Source: Lachnospiraceae bacterium
GTDB taxonomy: Bacteria > Bacillota > Clostridia > Lachnospirales > Lachnospiraceae
Assembly (NCBI GenBank): GCA_017437065.1
Contig: JAFSBX010000146.1
Location: 1-64,000, forward strand
DNA: 64,000 bases
Reading direction: 5' to 3'
This document shows positions 1 through 9,878 of this stretch, piece by piece. Position numbers and translations under genes: made by a program. The notes beneath the pieces were generated by a model that did no database searches, was not told the origin of the DNA, and worked only from the letters and a program-made list of their open reading frames with translations. How positions within the stretch are numbered: the stretch's first letter is position 1; the number at the start of each line of letters is the position of its first letter.

Positions 1-1323
1 CCGAACAGTCAAAGCTGTAGAAAAATAGATACAGATCCACAGTGCTTTAAGTATTATAATGGAGTATTCAATAAAACCCAAGAGATTGGGAGAAAGGGGA
101 ATAATCCATTACCCTCAAAAGAGGATAGTTGGATTATACGTAAAAAAAGAATGGCAACTGCTGAATTTGTATTAAAAATTGAAAATGGAGAATTAGGAGT
201 AGAGGGAAAGATTCCATATTATAAATGTGAAAAGTTTCCCCAGATTACATTAAATAAAAATGCGGTTATAAAAGCAATGGAATTGAACCAATATGAACAG
301 TTTGAAAAACAAGTTGATGTACATGATGATTATTTCATAACATATTTTCTTGATTTAAAAGAAGATGGGATTATAAATATTTCATATACAACTCCCGTGG
401 AAGGATGGGATAACCTTATCAGTGAAGACTTAGTAGCAATTAGTTTATATTCCCATGCTTTTCCGGCTAATTTGCCGGATTATATACAGGATAGTATCTG
501 TTATTTCGGTAAAGGTTTTGAGAACTATGATATTTATAAAGCTTATGTGGATGAGGAAACAGGTCTATATGCGAAAGGGACAAAAAAATTGTTTGGAGAA
601 ATTGTAAATATCATTGGTATTCGAAAGGGAACTGTCAAGACATATAAACGGGATAAATTTTGTATAATTTATCGGGAAGGGTGTGATTGTGACAGTTTAT
701 GCGATAGTATATCCATAGGGGAAAGTGCATTTCAATATTATAATAAGATATATCCTGTCAGAGACATGGAACAGATAGATATAGTAGTGTTGGGAAATGG
801 AGATTTAGGTGGTGCATATATCAGGAATAATCTGATTGTTATGGGTGAACCACCGGCCGCAATGCCGGTTCAGGAAGAGGCTGAAATGCGGACATATCAG
901 TTGTTTGCACATGAGCTGGGGCATGTATGGTTTTGTAAGGCTGATGTAAATTCTTTTGAAGATTGGCTGAATGAAACCGGTGCAGAGTGGTCTCATATGT
1001 TGTTTTTGTTGGAAACAGGAAAAGAGGAGCTGTTTAATCGAATGATGGAATGGCGTTACGATGAACAGCATCGTATGGGTGAGGAAATCCGACCCAAAGA
1101 CGGACATCATCCGAATACAGTACATACTTCGGGAACAGTGCTGTTTCATATGATTTATGAGAGGTACGGAAAAGAAGCGGTTGTGAAAATTTTGCAAATT
1201 CTTAGTTCTATGGAACAGCAAAATACCGACAGCTTTTTGGCACGTGTTGAGATAGAATACAGCGTGGAAATAGCTGGATTTATACGGGAAAATTTAGATG
1301 AGAAAATCCATGGTAAAAAATAA
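1..1323 (+). CDS. M1-like (gluzincin) zinc metallopeptidase, 5' end outside window
   Basis: Probable zinc-dependent peptidase. Counting from the ATG at 151, HELGH lies at residues 254-258 (two His ligands plus catalytic Glu), followed by VWF and, 17 residues after the second His, WLNE with Glu275. The HELxHxWF...WLNE layout is that of M1-type gluzincins, with slightly closer spacing than the classical 18-residue gap. The frame stays open from base 1 to 151 with protein-like content and there is no Shine-Dalgarno before the ATG at 151. The true start is therefore probably left of the window and the ATG is internal. No signal peptide can be judged. The N-terminal part (to about residue 230) matches nothing I recognise. 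Substrate unknown. Confidence 0.75.
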   Translation, partial: PNSQSCRKIDTDPQCFKYYNGVFNKTQEIGRKGNNPLPSKEDSWIIRKKRMATAEFVLKIENGELGVEGKIPYYKCEKFPQITLNKNAVIKAMELNQYEQFEKQVDVHDDYFITYFLDLKEDGIINISYTTPVEGWDNLISEDLVAISLYSHAFPANLPDYIQDSICYFGKGFENYDIYKAYVDEETGLYAKGTKKLFGEIVNIIGIRKGTVKTYKRDKFCIIYREGCDCDSLCDSISIGESAFQYYNKIYPVRDMEQIDIVVLGNGDLGGAYIRNNLIVMGEPPAAMPVQEEAEMRTYQLFAHELGHVWFCKADVNSFEDWLNETGAEWSHMLFLLETGKEELFNRMMEWRYDEQHRMGEEIRPKDGHHPNTVHTSGTVLFHMIYERYGKEAVVKILQILSSMEQQNTDSFLARVEIEYSVEIAGFIRENLDEKIHGKK

Positions 1324-1408
1324 AAATCAGCCATATGTAAATTTAATTAGTATTGTAGTGCGGTATCTGAAATGTCAGTGATTATATAGCTTATAAACAA
1401 CGAAAACT

Positions 1409-1436
1409 GCATGTTGCATAAATTTATGCAACATGC
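1409..1436. repeat. 28-bp perfect palindrome between convergent genes
   Basis: Two perfect 14-nt arms (GCATGTTGCATAAA and its complement) meet with no loop, between the convergent metallopeptidase and AraC genes. There is no T-tract on either side, so it is not a typical intrinsic terminator. The core GCATGTTGCA recurs inside the inverted-repeat element at 9408-9717 (GGCATGTTGCACAAAA), so this may be a minimal relative of that repeat. A bidirectional RNA end or protein-binding site is also possible. Confidence 0.6.
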
Positions 1437-1469
1437 CAAACACAACTTAAATAAGTACCTTAAAAATGA

Positions 1470-2339
1470 TTAATTAGTCTCCTGTGAATCCCCTGCCTGA
1501 AGCTTCCGATATTCATTCGGCGTAGTATGAAATTCCTCATAAAACATCTTCCGAAACAATTTATAATTTGTAAATCCATGTTTCTCCAACAACGTCTTCA
1601 ACGGCAAATCTGTAGTGACTAAATCATGATGAATGTGTGACAACCGAAGCTCATTCAAATACTGAAAATAGGTAATCCCCATATTCCTTTTGAAAAAATG
1701 GCAAAAATAACTCTCTTCAAAACAGGCGATTACTGCAATTTCAGACAGTGTAATAGGTTCACTGTAATGTTCATCCGTATATTTTAATACAACATCAATT
1801 CGATTGAAATTCTTTTCTTTCTTTTTCAGAAGCTTTTCCGGCATAACCCGGGCAAAATTGTGGTACAACTGGAAAAGCAGTTCAAATACCAGACTATTAA
1901 ATCGCAGTATTCCACCATCCGGCTGAATATTGAAAATAACCTGCATCTGTTTGATAACATCAATCAGCTGAAGGATTTTTGTACGCAATATCGGGTCTGT
2001 GGTATGGCAGTCAAAAGAGAAATTCAAAGTATCAATATTAGGTATATATTTTTCCAGCATGGAGTATGGAAGTTGAATCAAAATTGCCGCATTGCCGTGA
2101 ATAGACATAGTGGAGTGTGGAATAATGGAATCAATAAGGTAAACATCTCCCGGTAGAAGAGTGATAGTCTGATTATTAATCGTTACATTTACAGAGCCTT
2201 CAAAAATGTACATAATCTCAATGGCTTTGTGCCAGTGAGTTGCAACATAACTGCTCTTGTCATGAAATTCCCAGAAAAAAATATCAAAACCGCTTGTAAT
2301 GCGGTCAGTTTCAAAATTAGTTGAAGAATCAATTCCCAT
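1470..2339 (-). CDS. AraC-family transcriptional regulator with cupin sensor domain
   Basis: Two-domain AraC/XylS activator of about 289 aa. Residues ~15-110 form a cupin-like sugar-binding region (HWH followed by an LLPGDVYLI turn). The last ~100 residues carry two helix-turn-helix motifs (LSEIAVIACFEESYFCHFF, then LKTLLEKHGFTNYKLFRKMF) and the family ending PNEYRK. I place the start at the ATG ending at 2339 (MGIDSS) because AAGGG lies about 10 nt upstream; the ATG seven codons earlier has no ribosome site. It is divergent from the ABC importer/GH30 operon and most likely its ligand-responsive activator. The ligand is inferred to be the sugar released or imported there. Confidence 0.88.
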   Translation of the reverse strand: MGIDSSTNFETDRITSGFDIFFWEFHDKSSYVATHWHKAIEIMYIFEGSVNVTINNQTITLLPGDVYLIDSIIPHSTMSIHGNAAILIQLPYSMLEKYIPNIDTLNFSFDCHTTDPILRTKILQLIDVIKQMQVIFNIQPDGGILRFNSLVFELLFQLYHNFARVMPEKLLKKKEKNFNRIDVVLKYTDEHYSEPITLSEIAVIACFEESYFCHFFKRNMGITYFQYLNELRLSHIHHDLVTTDLPLKTLLEKHGFTNYKLFRKMFYEEFHTTPNEYRKLQAGDSQETN

Positions 2340-2403
2340 TGCAGTAACGCCCTTTCCCATAATTTGTAAATCTGTGCCATGAATCAGCCAAGTCTTATTT
2401 TAA

Positions 2404-2432
2404 ATTATAGTACTATGTTTAGAAAAAAACAA
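2404..2432 (-). promoter_or_regulatory. Predicted promoter of the araC-type regulator
   Basis: Read on the minus strand, TTGTTT is followed after exactly 17 nt by TATAAT, about 65 nt upstream of the regulator start. Only the sequence match supports it. Confidence 0.55.
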
Positions 2433-2462
2433 TATTGACCTATCACAAAGCAACAGCGTCCC

Positions 2463-2491
2463 TTGTTGGAGCGAACATCCAATGATAGAAT
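2463..2491 (+). promoter_or_regulatory. Predicted promoter of the ABC importer/GH30 operon
   Basis: TTGTTG, 17 nt, TAGAAT, about 45 nt before the first permease. The weak -35 and -10 boxes fit a promoter needing an activator such as the divergent AraC protein. The roughly 50 bp between this and the opposing promoter would hold the activator site. Confidence 0.5.
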
Positions 2492-2536
2492 TTTATCAAG
2501 AACAAAGGAAATAAGCATCTTAAGAGGAGGTCAAAT

Positions 2537-3502
2537 GTGAAAGAGCAGACACAAACTATAAGTGCAAAACAAAAAGATACTATAAAAAACAGAGCAAAAA
2601 GGTTCGTTTCTGATTATCGAAAACAATTACCCTTACAGCTCATGGTAATACCGGGAATTATCTTCATGCTGATTTTCTGTTATTACCCGATTTATGGATT
2701 ATCCATAGCGTTTAAGAATTATACAGTAATTGACACACTTGATTCAGCAAAATGGGTTGGCTTTGAGAATTTCATTATCATATTTAAAGATAAGTATTTC
2801 TGGCAGTCCGTAGTAAATACATTGGGAATCAGCTTTTTGAAGCTGTTAATCGGTTTTACGACACCGATTGTTTTGTCCATTATGATTTATGAATTAAAAG
2901 ATGGACCATTCAAAAGAATTGTCCAGACAATATCATACCTACCACATTTTCTTTCCTGGATTATTTTAGGAGGAATGTTGACAAACTGGTTATCAACTAC
3001 GGGTATGTTAAATCAGATTCTTATGGGAATCGGTTTGATTGACCAGCCGGCAAACTATCTGTTGGATTCCAGTAAATATTGGTGGATTGCTTCCCTTTCT
3101 GATACATGGAAGGAAGCAGGCTGGGGAACGGTGCTTTATCTTGCAACCATGGCAGGCATTGATCCTACTTATTATGAAGCAGCAAGGATTGATGGAGCGG
3201 GACGTCTCAGACAGGTAGTGAGTATTACGCTTCCGATGCTTCGGACAATTATCAGTCTGAACTTTATTTTGACAGTAAGTGGATTGTTGAAATCCAATTT
3301 GGATCAGACACTTGTACTTATGAATTCGCAGAATCAGGTAAAAGCAGAAGTTATTGATTCTTATGTATATCGAATGGGTCTTGCACAGGGTGATTTCTCT
3401 TATGCGACGGCAGCAGGACTTGGAGTTTCTATCGTGTCAGTAATTCTGTTAGTTCTGGCGAATAAGCTGACCAGTAAAATTAATGATGAGTCAGTACTGT
3501 AG
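2537..3502 (+). CDS. ABC sugar importer permease, LplB-type
   Basis: Inner-membrane permease of a type I carbohydrate importer (321 aa). It has a hydrophilic N-terminus of about 35 residues, six predicted membrane helices and the cytoplasmic EAA loop EAARIDGAGRLRQ that docks the ATPase. The family is LplB (MalF-like, found with large lipoprotein binding proteins). It starts with GTG; the ribosome site AGGAGG lies 6 nt upstream and the overlapping ATG at 2535 runs straight into a stop. It is first in an operon with the second permease, binding protein and GH30. No ATPase is encoded here, so a shared MsmK/UgpC-type ATPase elsewhere is expected. An oligo-beta-glucoside substrate is inferred from GH30. 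Confidence 0.9.
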   Translation: MKEQTQTISAKQKDTIKNRAKRFVSDYRKQLPLQLMVIPGIIFMLIFCYYPIYGLSIAFKNYTVIDTLDSAKWVGFENFIIIFKDKYFWQSVVNTLGISFLKLLIGFTTPIVLSIMIYELKDGPFKRIVQTISYLPHFLSWIILGGMLTNWLSTTGMLNQILMGIGLIDQPANYLLDSSKYWWIASLSDTWKEAGWGTVLYLATMAGIDPTYYEAARIDGAGRLRQVVSITLPMLRTIISLNFILTVSGLLKSNLDQTLVLMNSQNQVKAEVIDSYVYRMGLAQGDFSYATAAGLGVSIVSVILLVLANKLTSKINDESVL

Positions 3503-3521
3503 AAAGGAATGGTTAAGAAAT

Positions 3522-4400
3522 ATGTTGAAAGTGAAAAAACCTACAGGAAATCAGATTTTCAATTTTTTCAATATTACTCTGATTACGCTGATTACCATTA
3601 TTATATTAGGACCGATTTTGAACGTAGTTGCATCATCTTTTGCAGACAGTAAAACATTGGCAGAAGGGAAATTTATATTCTTCCCGGACAGTGTCACATT
3701 GGATAACTACAAGGCAGTATTTAAAGATGAAAGTATTTGGAGAGCATTTTTTATCTCTGTGGCAAAAACGCTGATTGGCGTTGTGACTCACGTATTTTTC
3801 TGTTCCATGGTAGCCTATGGACTGAGTAAGAGAGATTTAAGGGGAAGAAAGCTTTATACCGTAATGGGTGTTGTTACATTGTTCTTTTCCGGTGGAATGA
3901 TTCCTACATATCTTCTTATGAAAGAACTTGGATTGTTAAACAACTTTATGGTGTATATCCTTCCGCAGTTGTTCAGCTATTATGACGTAGTAATTTTAAT
4001 GAACTTCTTCCGACAGGTTCCTTCTTCGTTGGAAGAGTCGGCACAGATTGACGGTGCAGGAGTGTGGAGAAGATTTCTTTCTATCGTCCTTCCGCTTTCC
4101 AAGCCGGCACTGGCAACCATTGCATTGTTTAATGGTGTGTTCCAGTGGAATGACTTTATGACGGCAAAGTTATACATGACGGATCAGAATTTGTATCCGG
4201 TGCAGATGAAATTGTATGAAATCATTGTACAACAGCAGGCAGCAAGCATGAATTCCATTGGGAATATTGCACTGTCTACAACATCCAAAGGAATCCAGCT
4301 TGCCACTATCGTTGTGACAACAGTTCCAATTATTATTATATATCCTCTGCTTCAGAAGCATTTCGTTTCAGGAATGATGCTTGGAGCAGTGAAGGAATAA
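3522..4400 (+). CDS. ABC sugar importer permease, LplC-type
   Basis: Second permease of the heteromeric pore, about 292 aa with six membrane helices and the EAA loop EESAQIDGAGVWRRF. The C-terminal ending FVSGMMLGAVKE is the usual signature of LplC/MalG-like subunits. I choose the ATG at 3522 (MLKVKK) because GAAAGGA lies about 13 nt upstream; an earlier in-frame ATG at 3483 would overlap the previous gene by 20 nt and add a non-typical N-terminus. It follows the first permease directly and is translated with it. Confidence 0.9.
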   Translation: MLKVKKPTGNQIFNFFNITLITLITIIILGPILNVVASSFADSKTLAEGKFIFFPDSVTLDNYKAVFKDESIWRAFFISVAKTLIGVVTHVFFCSMVAYGLSKRDLRGRKLYTVMGVVTLFFSGGMIPTYLLMKELGLLNNFMVYILPQLFSYYDVVILMNFFRQVPSSLEESAQIDGAGVWRRFLSIVLPLSKPALATIALFNGVFQWNDFMTAKLYMTDQNLYPVQMKLYEIIVQQQAASMNSIGNIALSTTSKGIQLATIVVTTVPIIIIYPLLQKHFVSGMMLGAVKE

Positions 4401-4444
4401 ATTAAAAAACTATATAATTATTTTAAAAGGAGAGGAAAAAAGTT

Positions 4445-6142
4445 ATGAAACATCGTATGGTAAAACGAGTAATTGCAACAGCAATGACAGCCGCAGTAAT
4501 GTGTGGAGCACTTACAGGCTGCGGAAGCAGTGAAAAAGCAACAGGCAGTCAAAGTAATGATGAGAAGGTAACTGCTGAGTATGTGGAGAAAAGTGAAGAG
4601 GACATTGCAGCTACCGCAGGTACAGTTGTAGAGGATGGAAGATATACTCTTGATCCGAACACACCGGCATGGCAGCTTGATACAAAAGAAAACAGCACAC
4701 TGACATGGTATGTAAATGCAGACTGGTGGAACACAGGCTGGGGTGAAGATGTTGTTACAAAGAAAATGAAAGAGGACTTAAAAGTAGATATTGAGTTTCT
4801 TGTTGGAGATGATACAAAGCTGAATACATTCTTTGCAGGCGGAGATATGCCGGATATCGTTACAATTTTCGATGCGTCCTCCAGTGTAGCACAGAAAGCG
4901 GACAGTTGGGCATATTCTTTACAGGAACTGGCTGATAATTATGACCCTTACTTCTATCAGGTGGCTTCTGAACAGACTATGAGCTGGTTTGCACTTTCTG
5001 ATGGAAAAACATACGGATATCCTGATTATTCCAACACACAGGAAGATTATGACAGTGGAGATTTATTTGCAAAAACAGCGTTTGTAATTCGTAAAGACGT
5101 TTATGAGGCACTTGGTTCACCGGCAATGGATACACCGGAAGCATTTCTTTCTACTTTGTCAGAAATTAAAGAACAGTACCCGGATTTAATTCCACTTGGA
5201 TTTAATGCTTTTGAAACAGATTCCACAGGTTCTTTAGGAGATGTTTTACAGGATTATATCGGTGTGCCGATTGCAAACGAAGACGGCAGCTTCTATGACC
5301 GTAATCTGGATGAGGATTACCTGACATGGATTAAAACATTTAATCAGGCATACAGAAACGGATGTATCAATGATGACAGTTTTACAGATGACGGTACTGC
5401 ACATGAAGAAAAAGTCAGCATCGGAAAATATGCATGTATTATGATGGATGGAACACCACAGAGATCCGGTTTCCTTACAACATTTGCAAATGACAATCCG
5501 GGATGTGAATATATCGCAATTGACGGACCTAAGAGTACAGTAGGAAATGAACCAATGTTAAATCAGGCAGGTATCAGCGGATGGATGATTACTTATGTAT
5601 CCAAAACATGTGCAGACCCTGCAAAAGCTATTCAGATTTATTCTTACTTATTAAGTGAAGAAGGACAGATTCTCGTAAACTATGGTGTAGAGGGTGAGAC
5701 ATATACAGTAGGCGAAGACGGAAGCTTCTATTTAACAGAAGAAATGAAAGAACTTCAGGCAACTGACAATGACCGTTTCAAACAGGAAATCCGTATTGGT
5801 GAGTTTATTCCTTTCGGTCATGACAAATATAAAGCATTAAGTGAAGATTCCTATCCGGATTCTATCAAACAGATGCAGGAGTGGGGCGAAGGCAAATTAG
5901 TACCACATTTCATTCTTGAGAACACAGATCCGGATGCAGGAAGTGCAGAAGCAAGAGCTTACAGTGCAATTAAGACAAACTGGGCAACTACGTTAGTATC
6001 TTTAATCCGTTCCGGCAGTGATGAAGAATTTAACAGCACATTAGAAGCTTACAAACAGTTCTTAAATGATAACAGCTGGGATGCAATTACTGCAATCAAG
6101 ACAGAAAAAATGCAGAAAAATAAAGAAAAATTAGGGCAGTAA
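4445..6142 (+). CDS. Extracellular sugar-binding lipoprotein (LplA-type)
   Basis: Substrate-binding lipoprotein of the importer, 565 aa. A lipoprotein signal peptide ends in LTGC (Cys26), giving an acylated protein on the outer face of the membrane. The size above 500 aa is typical of the LplA group rather than the 400-aa MalE group. AGGAGAGG lies about 8 nt before the ATG. It is third in the operon after both permeases and before the GH30, and would capture the ligand and deliver it to the permeases. The ligand cannot be read from the sequence; a beta-linked glucooligosaccharide or glucoside is inferred from context. Confidence 0.9.
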   Translation: MKHRMVKRVIATAMTAAVMCGALTGCGSSEKATGSQSNDEKVTAEYVEKSEEDIAATAGTVVEDGRYTLDPNTPAWQLDTKENSTLTWYVNADWWNTGWGEDVVTKKMKEDLKVDIEFLVGDDTKLNTFFAGGDMPDIVTIFDASSSVAQKADSWAYSLQELADNYDPYFYQVASEQTMSWFALSDGKTYGYPDYSNTQEDYDSGDLFAKTAFVIRKDVYEALGSPAMDTPEAFLSTLSEIKEQYPDLIPLGFNAFETDSTGSLGDVLQDYIGVPIANEDGSFYDRNLDEDYLTWIKTFNQAYRNGCINDDSFTDDGTAHEEKVSIGKYACIMMDGTPQRSGFLTTFANDNPGCEYIAIDGPKSTVGNEPMLNQAGISGWMITYVSKTCADPAKAIQIYSYLLSEEGQILVNYGVEGETYTVGEDGSFYLTEEMKELQATDNDRFKQEIRIGEFIPFGHDKYKALSEDSYPDSIKQMQEWGEGKLVPHFILENTDPDAGSAEARAYSAIKTNWATTLVSLIRSGSDEEFNSTLEAYKQFLNDNSWDAITAIKTEKMQKNKEKLGQ

Positions 6143-6160
6143 GAAAGGCTTGGGCGTAAA

Positions 6161-7480
6161 ATGAAATGCTATGTGACAAATGAATTACAACACATGAAAG
6201 AAATGCAGATTTCGCTCGAGAAAAGAGATGGCGGAGAAATGCAGCTGGTAAAGGTATATCCATCCGTTTCATACCAGGAAATTCTTGGTATGGGCGGAGC
6301 CTTTACCGAGGCTTCTGCCTATACTTATTCTCAAATGAGTGAAGAAAAGCAAAAGGAATTAATTTCACTATATTTTGGTGAGAATGGAAATAATTATAAT
6401 TTCTGCCGTACGCATATCCAGAGCTGTGATTTTGCACTTGGAAACTATGCGTATGTGGAAGACGAGACAGACCGTGATCTAGAGAGCTTTTCTATTGAAA
6501 ATGACAGAAAATATCTTCTTCCGTTAATCAAAGCGGCAATGAACGAAAAAGAGGATATTAAACTTCTGGCAAGTCCGTGGAGTCCGCCTGCGTTTATGAA
6601 AACAAACGGTGAAATGAATCATGGTGGAAAATTAAAAGAAGACTATCGTGGTATGTGGGCAGATATGATAGCCAGATACATCGATGAATATGAAAAAGAA
6701 GGCGTAAAAATAAGCAGACTGACCATTCAGAATGAGCCGGCTGCTACACAGACATGGGATTCCTGTCTGTTTTCGGGAACAGAAGAAGCAGAATTTGCAG
6801 CAAATTTCCTTCGTCCTGCATTAGATAAAGCCGGACACACTGACGTAAAAATCAGTATCTGGGATCATAATAAAGAAAAAATGCTGGACAGAGCAGAAGA
6901 AAGCTTTCGTGTAAACAATGCAGACAGTGCAATCGACGGAATCGCATTTCACTGGTATACAGGTGACCATTTTGAAGCATTACAGGAAACAGGGAAACAG
7001 TTCCCGAATAAGGAATTGATTTTTACGGAAGGTTGTGTGGAATATTCCAGATTTGCCGGAGACAATCAGGTGGCACATGCAGAAATGTATGCACATGATA
7101 TTATTGGTAATTTTAAGGCAGGCATGAACGGTTTTATTGACTGGAATTTGATTTTAGATGAAAAGGGCGGACCAAATCATGTTGGAAACTTCTGTGATGC
7201 GCCAATTATGTGTAAGACAAAAGAGGATTTGATTGATGTGAAATTGTCCTATTATTACATTGGACATTTCAGCAGATTTATTCAGCCGGGAGCAAAACGT
7301 ATTTTGGCATCCAGCTTTTCAAGACATTTGGAAGCTGTTGCTTTTGTTAATCCGGATGGAGAAAAGGTATTGGTTATTTTAAATACTTCAGATGAGGAAA
7401 TGAAGTTTACAATCACAGATACTGTGTTAAGTGGGGAAGTAAGTATAAAGGGACATTCAATTATGACACTTTGCTGGTAA
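6161..7480 (+). CDS. GH30 beta-glycosidase, cytoplasmic
   Basis: Family GH30 retaining glycosidase of 439 aa with a (beta/alpha)8 catalytic core and a short C-terminal beta part. The acid/base is Glu192 in TIQNEP and the nucleophile Glu290 in [16 protein letters not shown] near residue 43 is the family's N-terminal strand. There is no signal peptide, so it acts inside the cell on sugars delivered by the importer encoded just upstream (19-nt gap). Family members include glucosylceramidases, beta-1,6-glucanases and beta-glucosidases or xylosidases. The TIQNEP and TEGC layout suits the glucosidase branch, but the exact linkage is not determined. Confidence 0.88.
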   Translation: MKCYVTNELQHMKEMQISLEKRDGGEMQLVKVYPSVSYQEILGMGGAFTEASAYTYSQMSEEKQKELISLYFGENGNNYNFCRTHIQSCDFALGNYAYVEDETDRDLESFSIENDRKYLLPLIKAAMNEKEDIKLLASPWSPPAFMKTNGEMNHGGKLKEDYRGMWADMIARYIDEYEKEGVKISRLTIQNEPAATQTWDSCLFSGTEEAEFAANFLRPALDKAGHTDVKISIWDHNKEKMLDRAEESFRVNNADSAIDGIAFHWYTGDHFEALQETGKQFPNKELIFTEGCVEYSRFAGDNQVAHAEMYAHDIIGNFKAGMNGFIDWNLILDEKGGPNHVGNFCDAPIMCKTKEDLIDVKLSYYYIGHFSRFIQPGAKRILASSFSRHLEAVAFVNPDGEKVLVILNTSDEEMKFTITDTVLSGEVSIKGHSIMTLCW

Positions 7481-7490
7481 GGGTGATGTT

Positions 7491-9323
7491 ATGCGTGATA
7501 AGAAAAATCGCAATAAAAATGTACCAAAACTGAATAAACACAAAATAAGCATGAGAAATATCAGTATCAGAATTAAGAGTATTTTTCCGATAGGACTTTT
7601 AGTTATATTATTGTTTGTATCCAGTGCCGTAGGGGTAATGAATATTAATAACATGATGAAAGTTGGTAAGGATATTTCAGAAAAATATAGTACAAATATG
7701 ATTCATATGCTACAGCTGTCTGCGAATTTTGAAACCATTCAAAAGACGTTGTATGCCCATTGTCTTACGGATGATTCACTGGAAAAAAAGAAGCTGACAG
7801 AGGAATATCAGAAGCTTTCCGAAAGTAATGCACAGATGATGAATGAACTGAGTGTGATACTGAAAGAATGTGAAGAAGAGGCGGCAGGAACTGAATTTGA
7901 GTCATTACAGATGATGGTAATGATTGATACATTTCTGAAATTTGAAAGTGATTATAGCAAATTTATATCTGTATACGATAAGACGATTGACCTAAGCAAC
8001 AGTGGAAAAAAGGAAGAAGCCGAAAAGATGGCAAATTCCACAATTTCACAGCTGGGAGAACAAATGACCGAAGAAATTACAAACATGGTTGCTGCCAATA
8101 AGGCAAGTATGGAGAATGCGGTAAAAATACAGGAAAGTACTTACAGTCAATCGTTAATGCTTGCTGTCTGTATTATAGTAGCAGGAATGATTGTGGCAGT
8201 GCTTGCAGTTGTATTAACCATTTTCGGAATTTTGGTTCCGTTAGGAAAAACTAACCGTCAGCTAAACAGAATTATTCGGGCAATCCAGCAGGGACAAGGA
8301 GATTTGACCGAAAGAGTAACAGACACCGGAAAGGATGAAATCAGCCAGTTGGCAAAAGGAATCAACCTTTTCATTGAGACATTGCAGGGAATTATGAAAA
8401 GGATTGTGGACAATTCCAACCGTTTGGATACCATTGTGTGTGATGTAAAGAGTAGTGTGTCAACTGCAAATAAGAGTTCAGAAGATATTTCAACGGTAAT
8501 GAGTGATTTGTCAGCCTTTATGGAAGAGGTTTCAGCAGGCACATCGGATGTAAACAAAAATGCAACGGATGTAGACCGGGAAATTAAAGAACTGGCGTCA
8601 GCATCGGAGAGTCTGCTTGCTTATGCGGAAGAAATGCAGGAGAGAGCTGTTGAGTTGGAAAGTACGGCGGTGGAGAATAAGCAGAATGCAAGTGGTGTAA
8701 TTAATGACATTCTTAGTACATTACGTGTTGCTATTGAAGACAGTAAGAGTATACACCGTGTAAATGAACTGACGGATGAAATCTTAAGCATTTCCGGTAA
8801 GACTAATTTGTTGGCATTAAATGCTTCTATTGAAGCGGCAAGGGCGGGAAGTGCAGGCAGAGGATTTGCAGTAGTTGCAGATGAAATCAGAATGCTTGCG
8901 GATTCCAGTCGCCAGACAGCAAGCAATATTCAGGAAATTAATGCTGCAGTAACTTCCGCCGTAAATGAATTGATTAAAAGTGCGGACGAAATGGTACGTT
9001 ATATTAATGAAAATATTCTGCCGGATTACGATGGTTTTGTAACCTCCGGCAAGCAATACAGTGCAGATGCATCCCATGTAAATGAAACCGTCAGTCGGTT
9101 TTTTACAATGGCTTCCAATCTGAAAAGTCTTGTAAAAGGTATTACAGAAGCAATAAAAGAAGTGACAGATGCCATTGATGATACCACAAATGACTTATCA
9201 GCGGCTGCTTTAAATACAAATCATCTTGCTCAGGATATCAGTAAGATTTCAGAAGAGATGGTAAGTAACAGCCAGGTGGCCGGTGATTTGATGACGGAGG
9301 CAAATGTATTTGTAAAATTATAA
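7491..9323 (+). CDS. Methyl-accepting chemotaxis protein, four-helix-bundle sensor
   Basis: Transmembrane chemoreceptor, 610 aa. It has a first membrane helix near residues 30-50, a helical extracellular sensor of about 170 residues, a second helix near 220-245, a HAMP linker, and a signalling domain with the CheA/CheW-binding hairpin tip [14 protein letters not shown] followed by [15 protein letters not shown]. It starts 10 nt after the GH30 stop with AAGGG about 8 nt upstream, so it is the last gene of the importer operon. Co-transcription suggests taxis towards the same sugar or towards its loaded binding protein (inference). A terminator follows at 9353. Confidence 0.9.
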   Translation: MRDKKNRNKNVPKLNKHKISMRNISIRIKSIFPIGLLVILLFVSSAVGVMNINNMMKVGKDISEKYSTNMIHMLQLSANFETIQKTLYAHCLTDDSLEKKKLTEEYQKLSESNAQMMNELSVILKECEEEAAGTEFESLQMMVMIDTFLKFESDYSKFISVYDKTIDLSNSGKKEEAEKMANSTISQLGEQMTEEITNMVAANKASMENAVKIQESTYSQSLMLAVCIIVAGMIVAVLAVVLTIFGILVPLGKTNRQLNRIIRAIQQGQGDLTERVTDTGKDEISQLAKGINLFIETLQGIMKRIVDNSNRLDTIVCDVKSSVSTANKSSEDISTVMSDLSAFMEEVSAGTSDVNKNATDVDREIKELASASESLLAYAEEMQERAVELESTAVENKQNASGVINDILSTLRVAIEDSKSIHRVNELTDEILSISGKTNLLALNASIEAARAGSAGRGFAVVADEIRMLADSSRQTASNIQEINAAVTSAVNELIKSADEMVRYINENILPDYDGFVTSGKQYSADASHVNETVSRFFTMASNLKSLVKGITEAIKEVTDAIDDTTNDLSAAALNTNHLAQDISKISEEMVSNSQVAGDLMTEANVFVKL

Positions 9324-9352
9324 AAAAGGAAGCTTCTAAATGATATTTTTTC

Positions 9353-9396
9353 ATCCCGCTATTCAAAGTGATTAGTTTGAGTAGTGGGATATTTTT
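9353..9396 (+). terminator. Intrinsic terminator after the chemoreceptor
   Basis: A 15-bp stem (ATCCCGCTATTCAAA with TTTGAGTAGTGGGAT, two G-U pairs) with an 8-nt loop is followed by ATTTTTG. It ends the araC-facing importer/GH30/chemoreceptor operon. Confidence 0.85.
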
Positions 9397-9407
9397 GTGT
9401 AATAGGG

Positions 9408-9717
9408 TTAGGGTGTCAAAAGGTGCTGTGGAAGGTTGTGTATGGCATGTTGCACAAAATTGTTTCACCCTTTGTTCCAAGTTACGGATATAAGATTTTG
9501 TAAATGTTCTGGGCAGGATGTTTGAAAACGGACGCAACCGGCTGAAATTCGCCATCCATGGCTCAGTTTCAGCCTTTCGTCAGCGTCGTGCTGACGAATT
9601 GCTGGATACCCTACAGAACATTAACAAAATCTAATATCCTGCACAAGTCACAAATGGCAAAACAATTTTGTGTAACATGCCAGTAGCAATTTTTGACAGC
9701 ACCTTTTGACACCCTAA
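9408..9717. mobile_element. 310-bp MITE-like inverted-repeat element
   Basis: The termini are perfect 22-nt inverted repeats beginning TTAGGGTGTCAAAAGG (9408-9429 and 9696-9717). Two more nested arm pairs lie inside: 9444-9465 with 9660-9681 (one mismatch) and 9486-9511 with 9614-9639 (two mismatches). A small hairpin, CGTCAGC/GCTGACG, sits near 9580-9597. The whole unit can fold into one long rod. It has no ORF, and both ends are preceded by TA when read inward, as IS630/Tc1-type miniature elements would be. Partial relatives occur at 12071 and 57551. A structured RNA is the alternative. Confidence 0.75.
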
Positions 9718-9878
9718 TCGCAGTAGGAAATTGCACGAGCCAAGTGGGGAGAAAAATACAGACTTATAATAAAAAAAAGTACCTTGTTGGTGTATGTTAA
9801 AGTGCTAAAATATGTTTTTAGATAAGGGAATAAAGTATACTGCGATGTTAATTGTAGTAAACATTTAAAGGAGGAAGT

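Noticed and set aside
9408-9717. Inverted-repeat element as an intact insertion sequence
   Set aside because: At 310 bp with no ORF it cannot encode a transposase; only a non-autonomous element or structured RNA is tenable.
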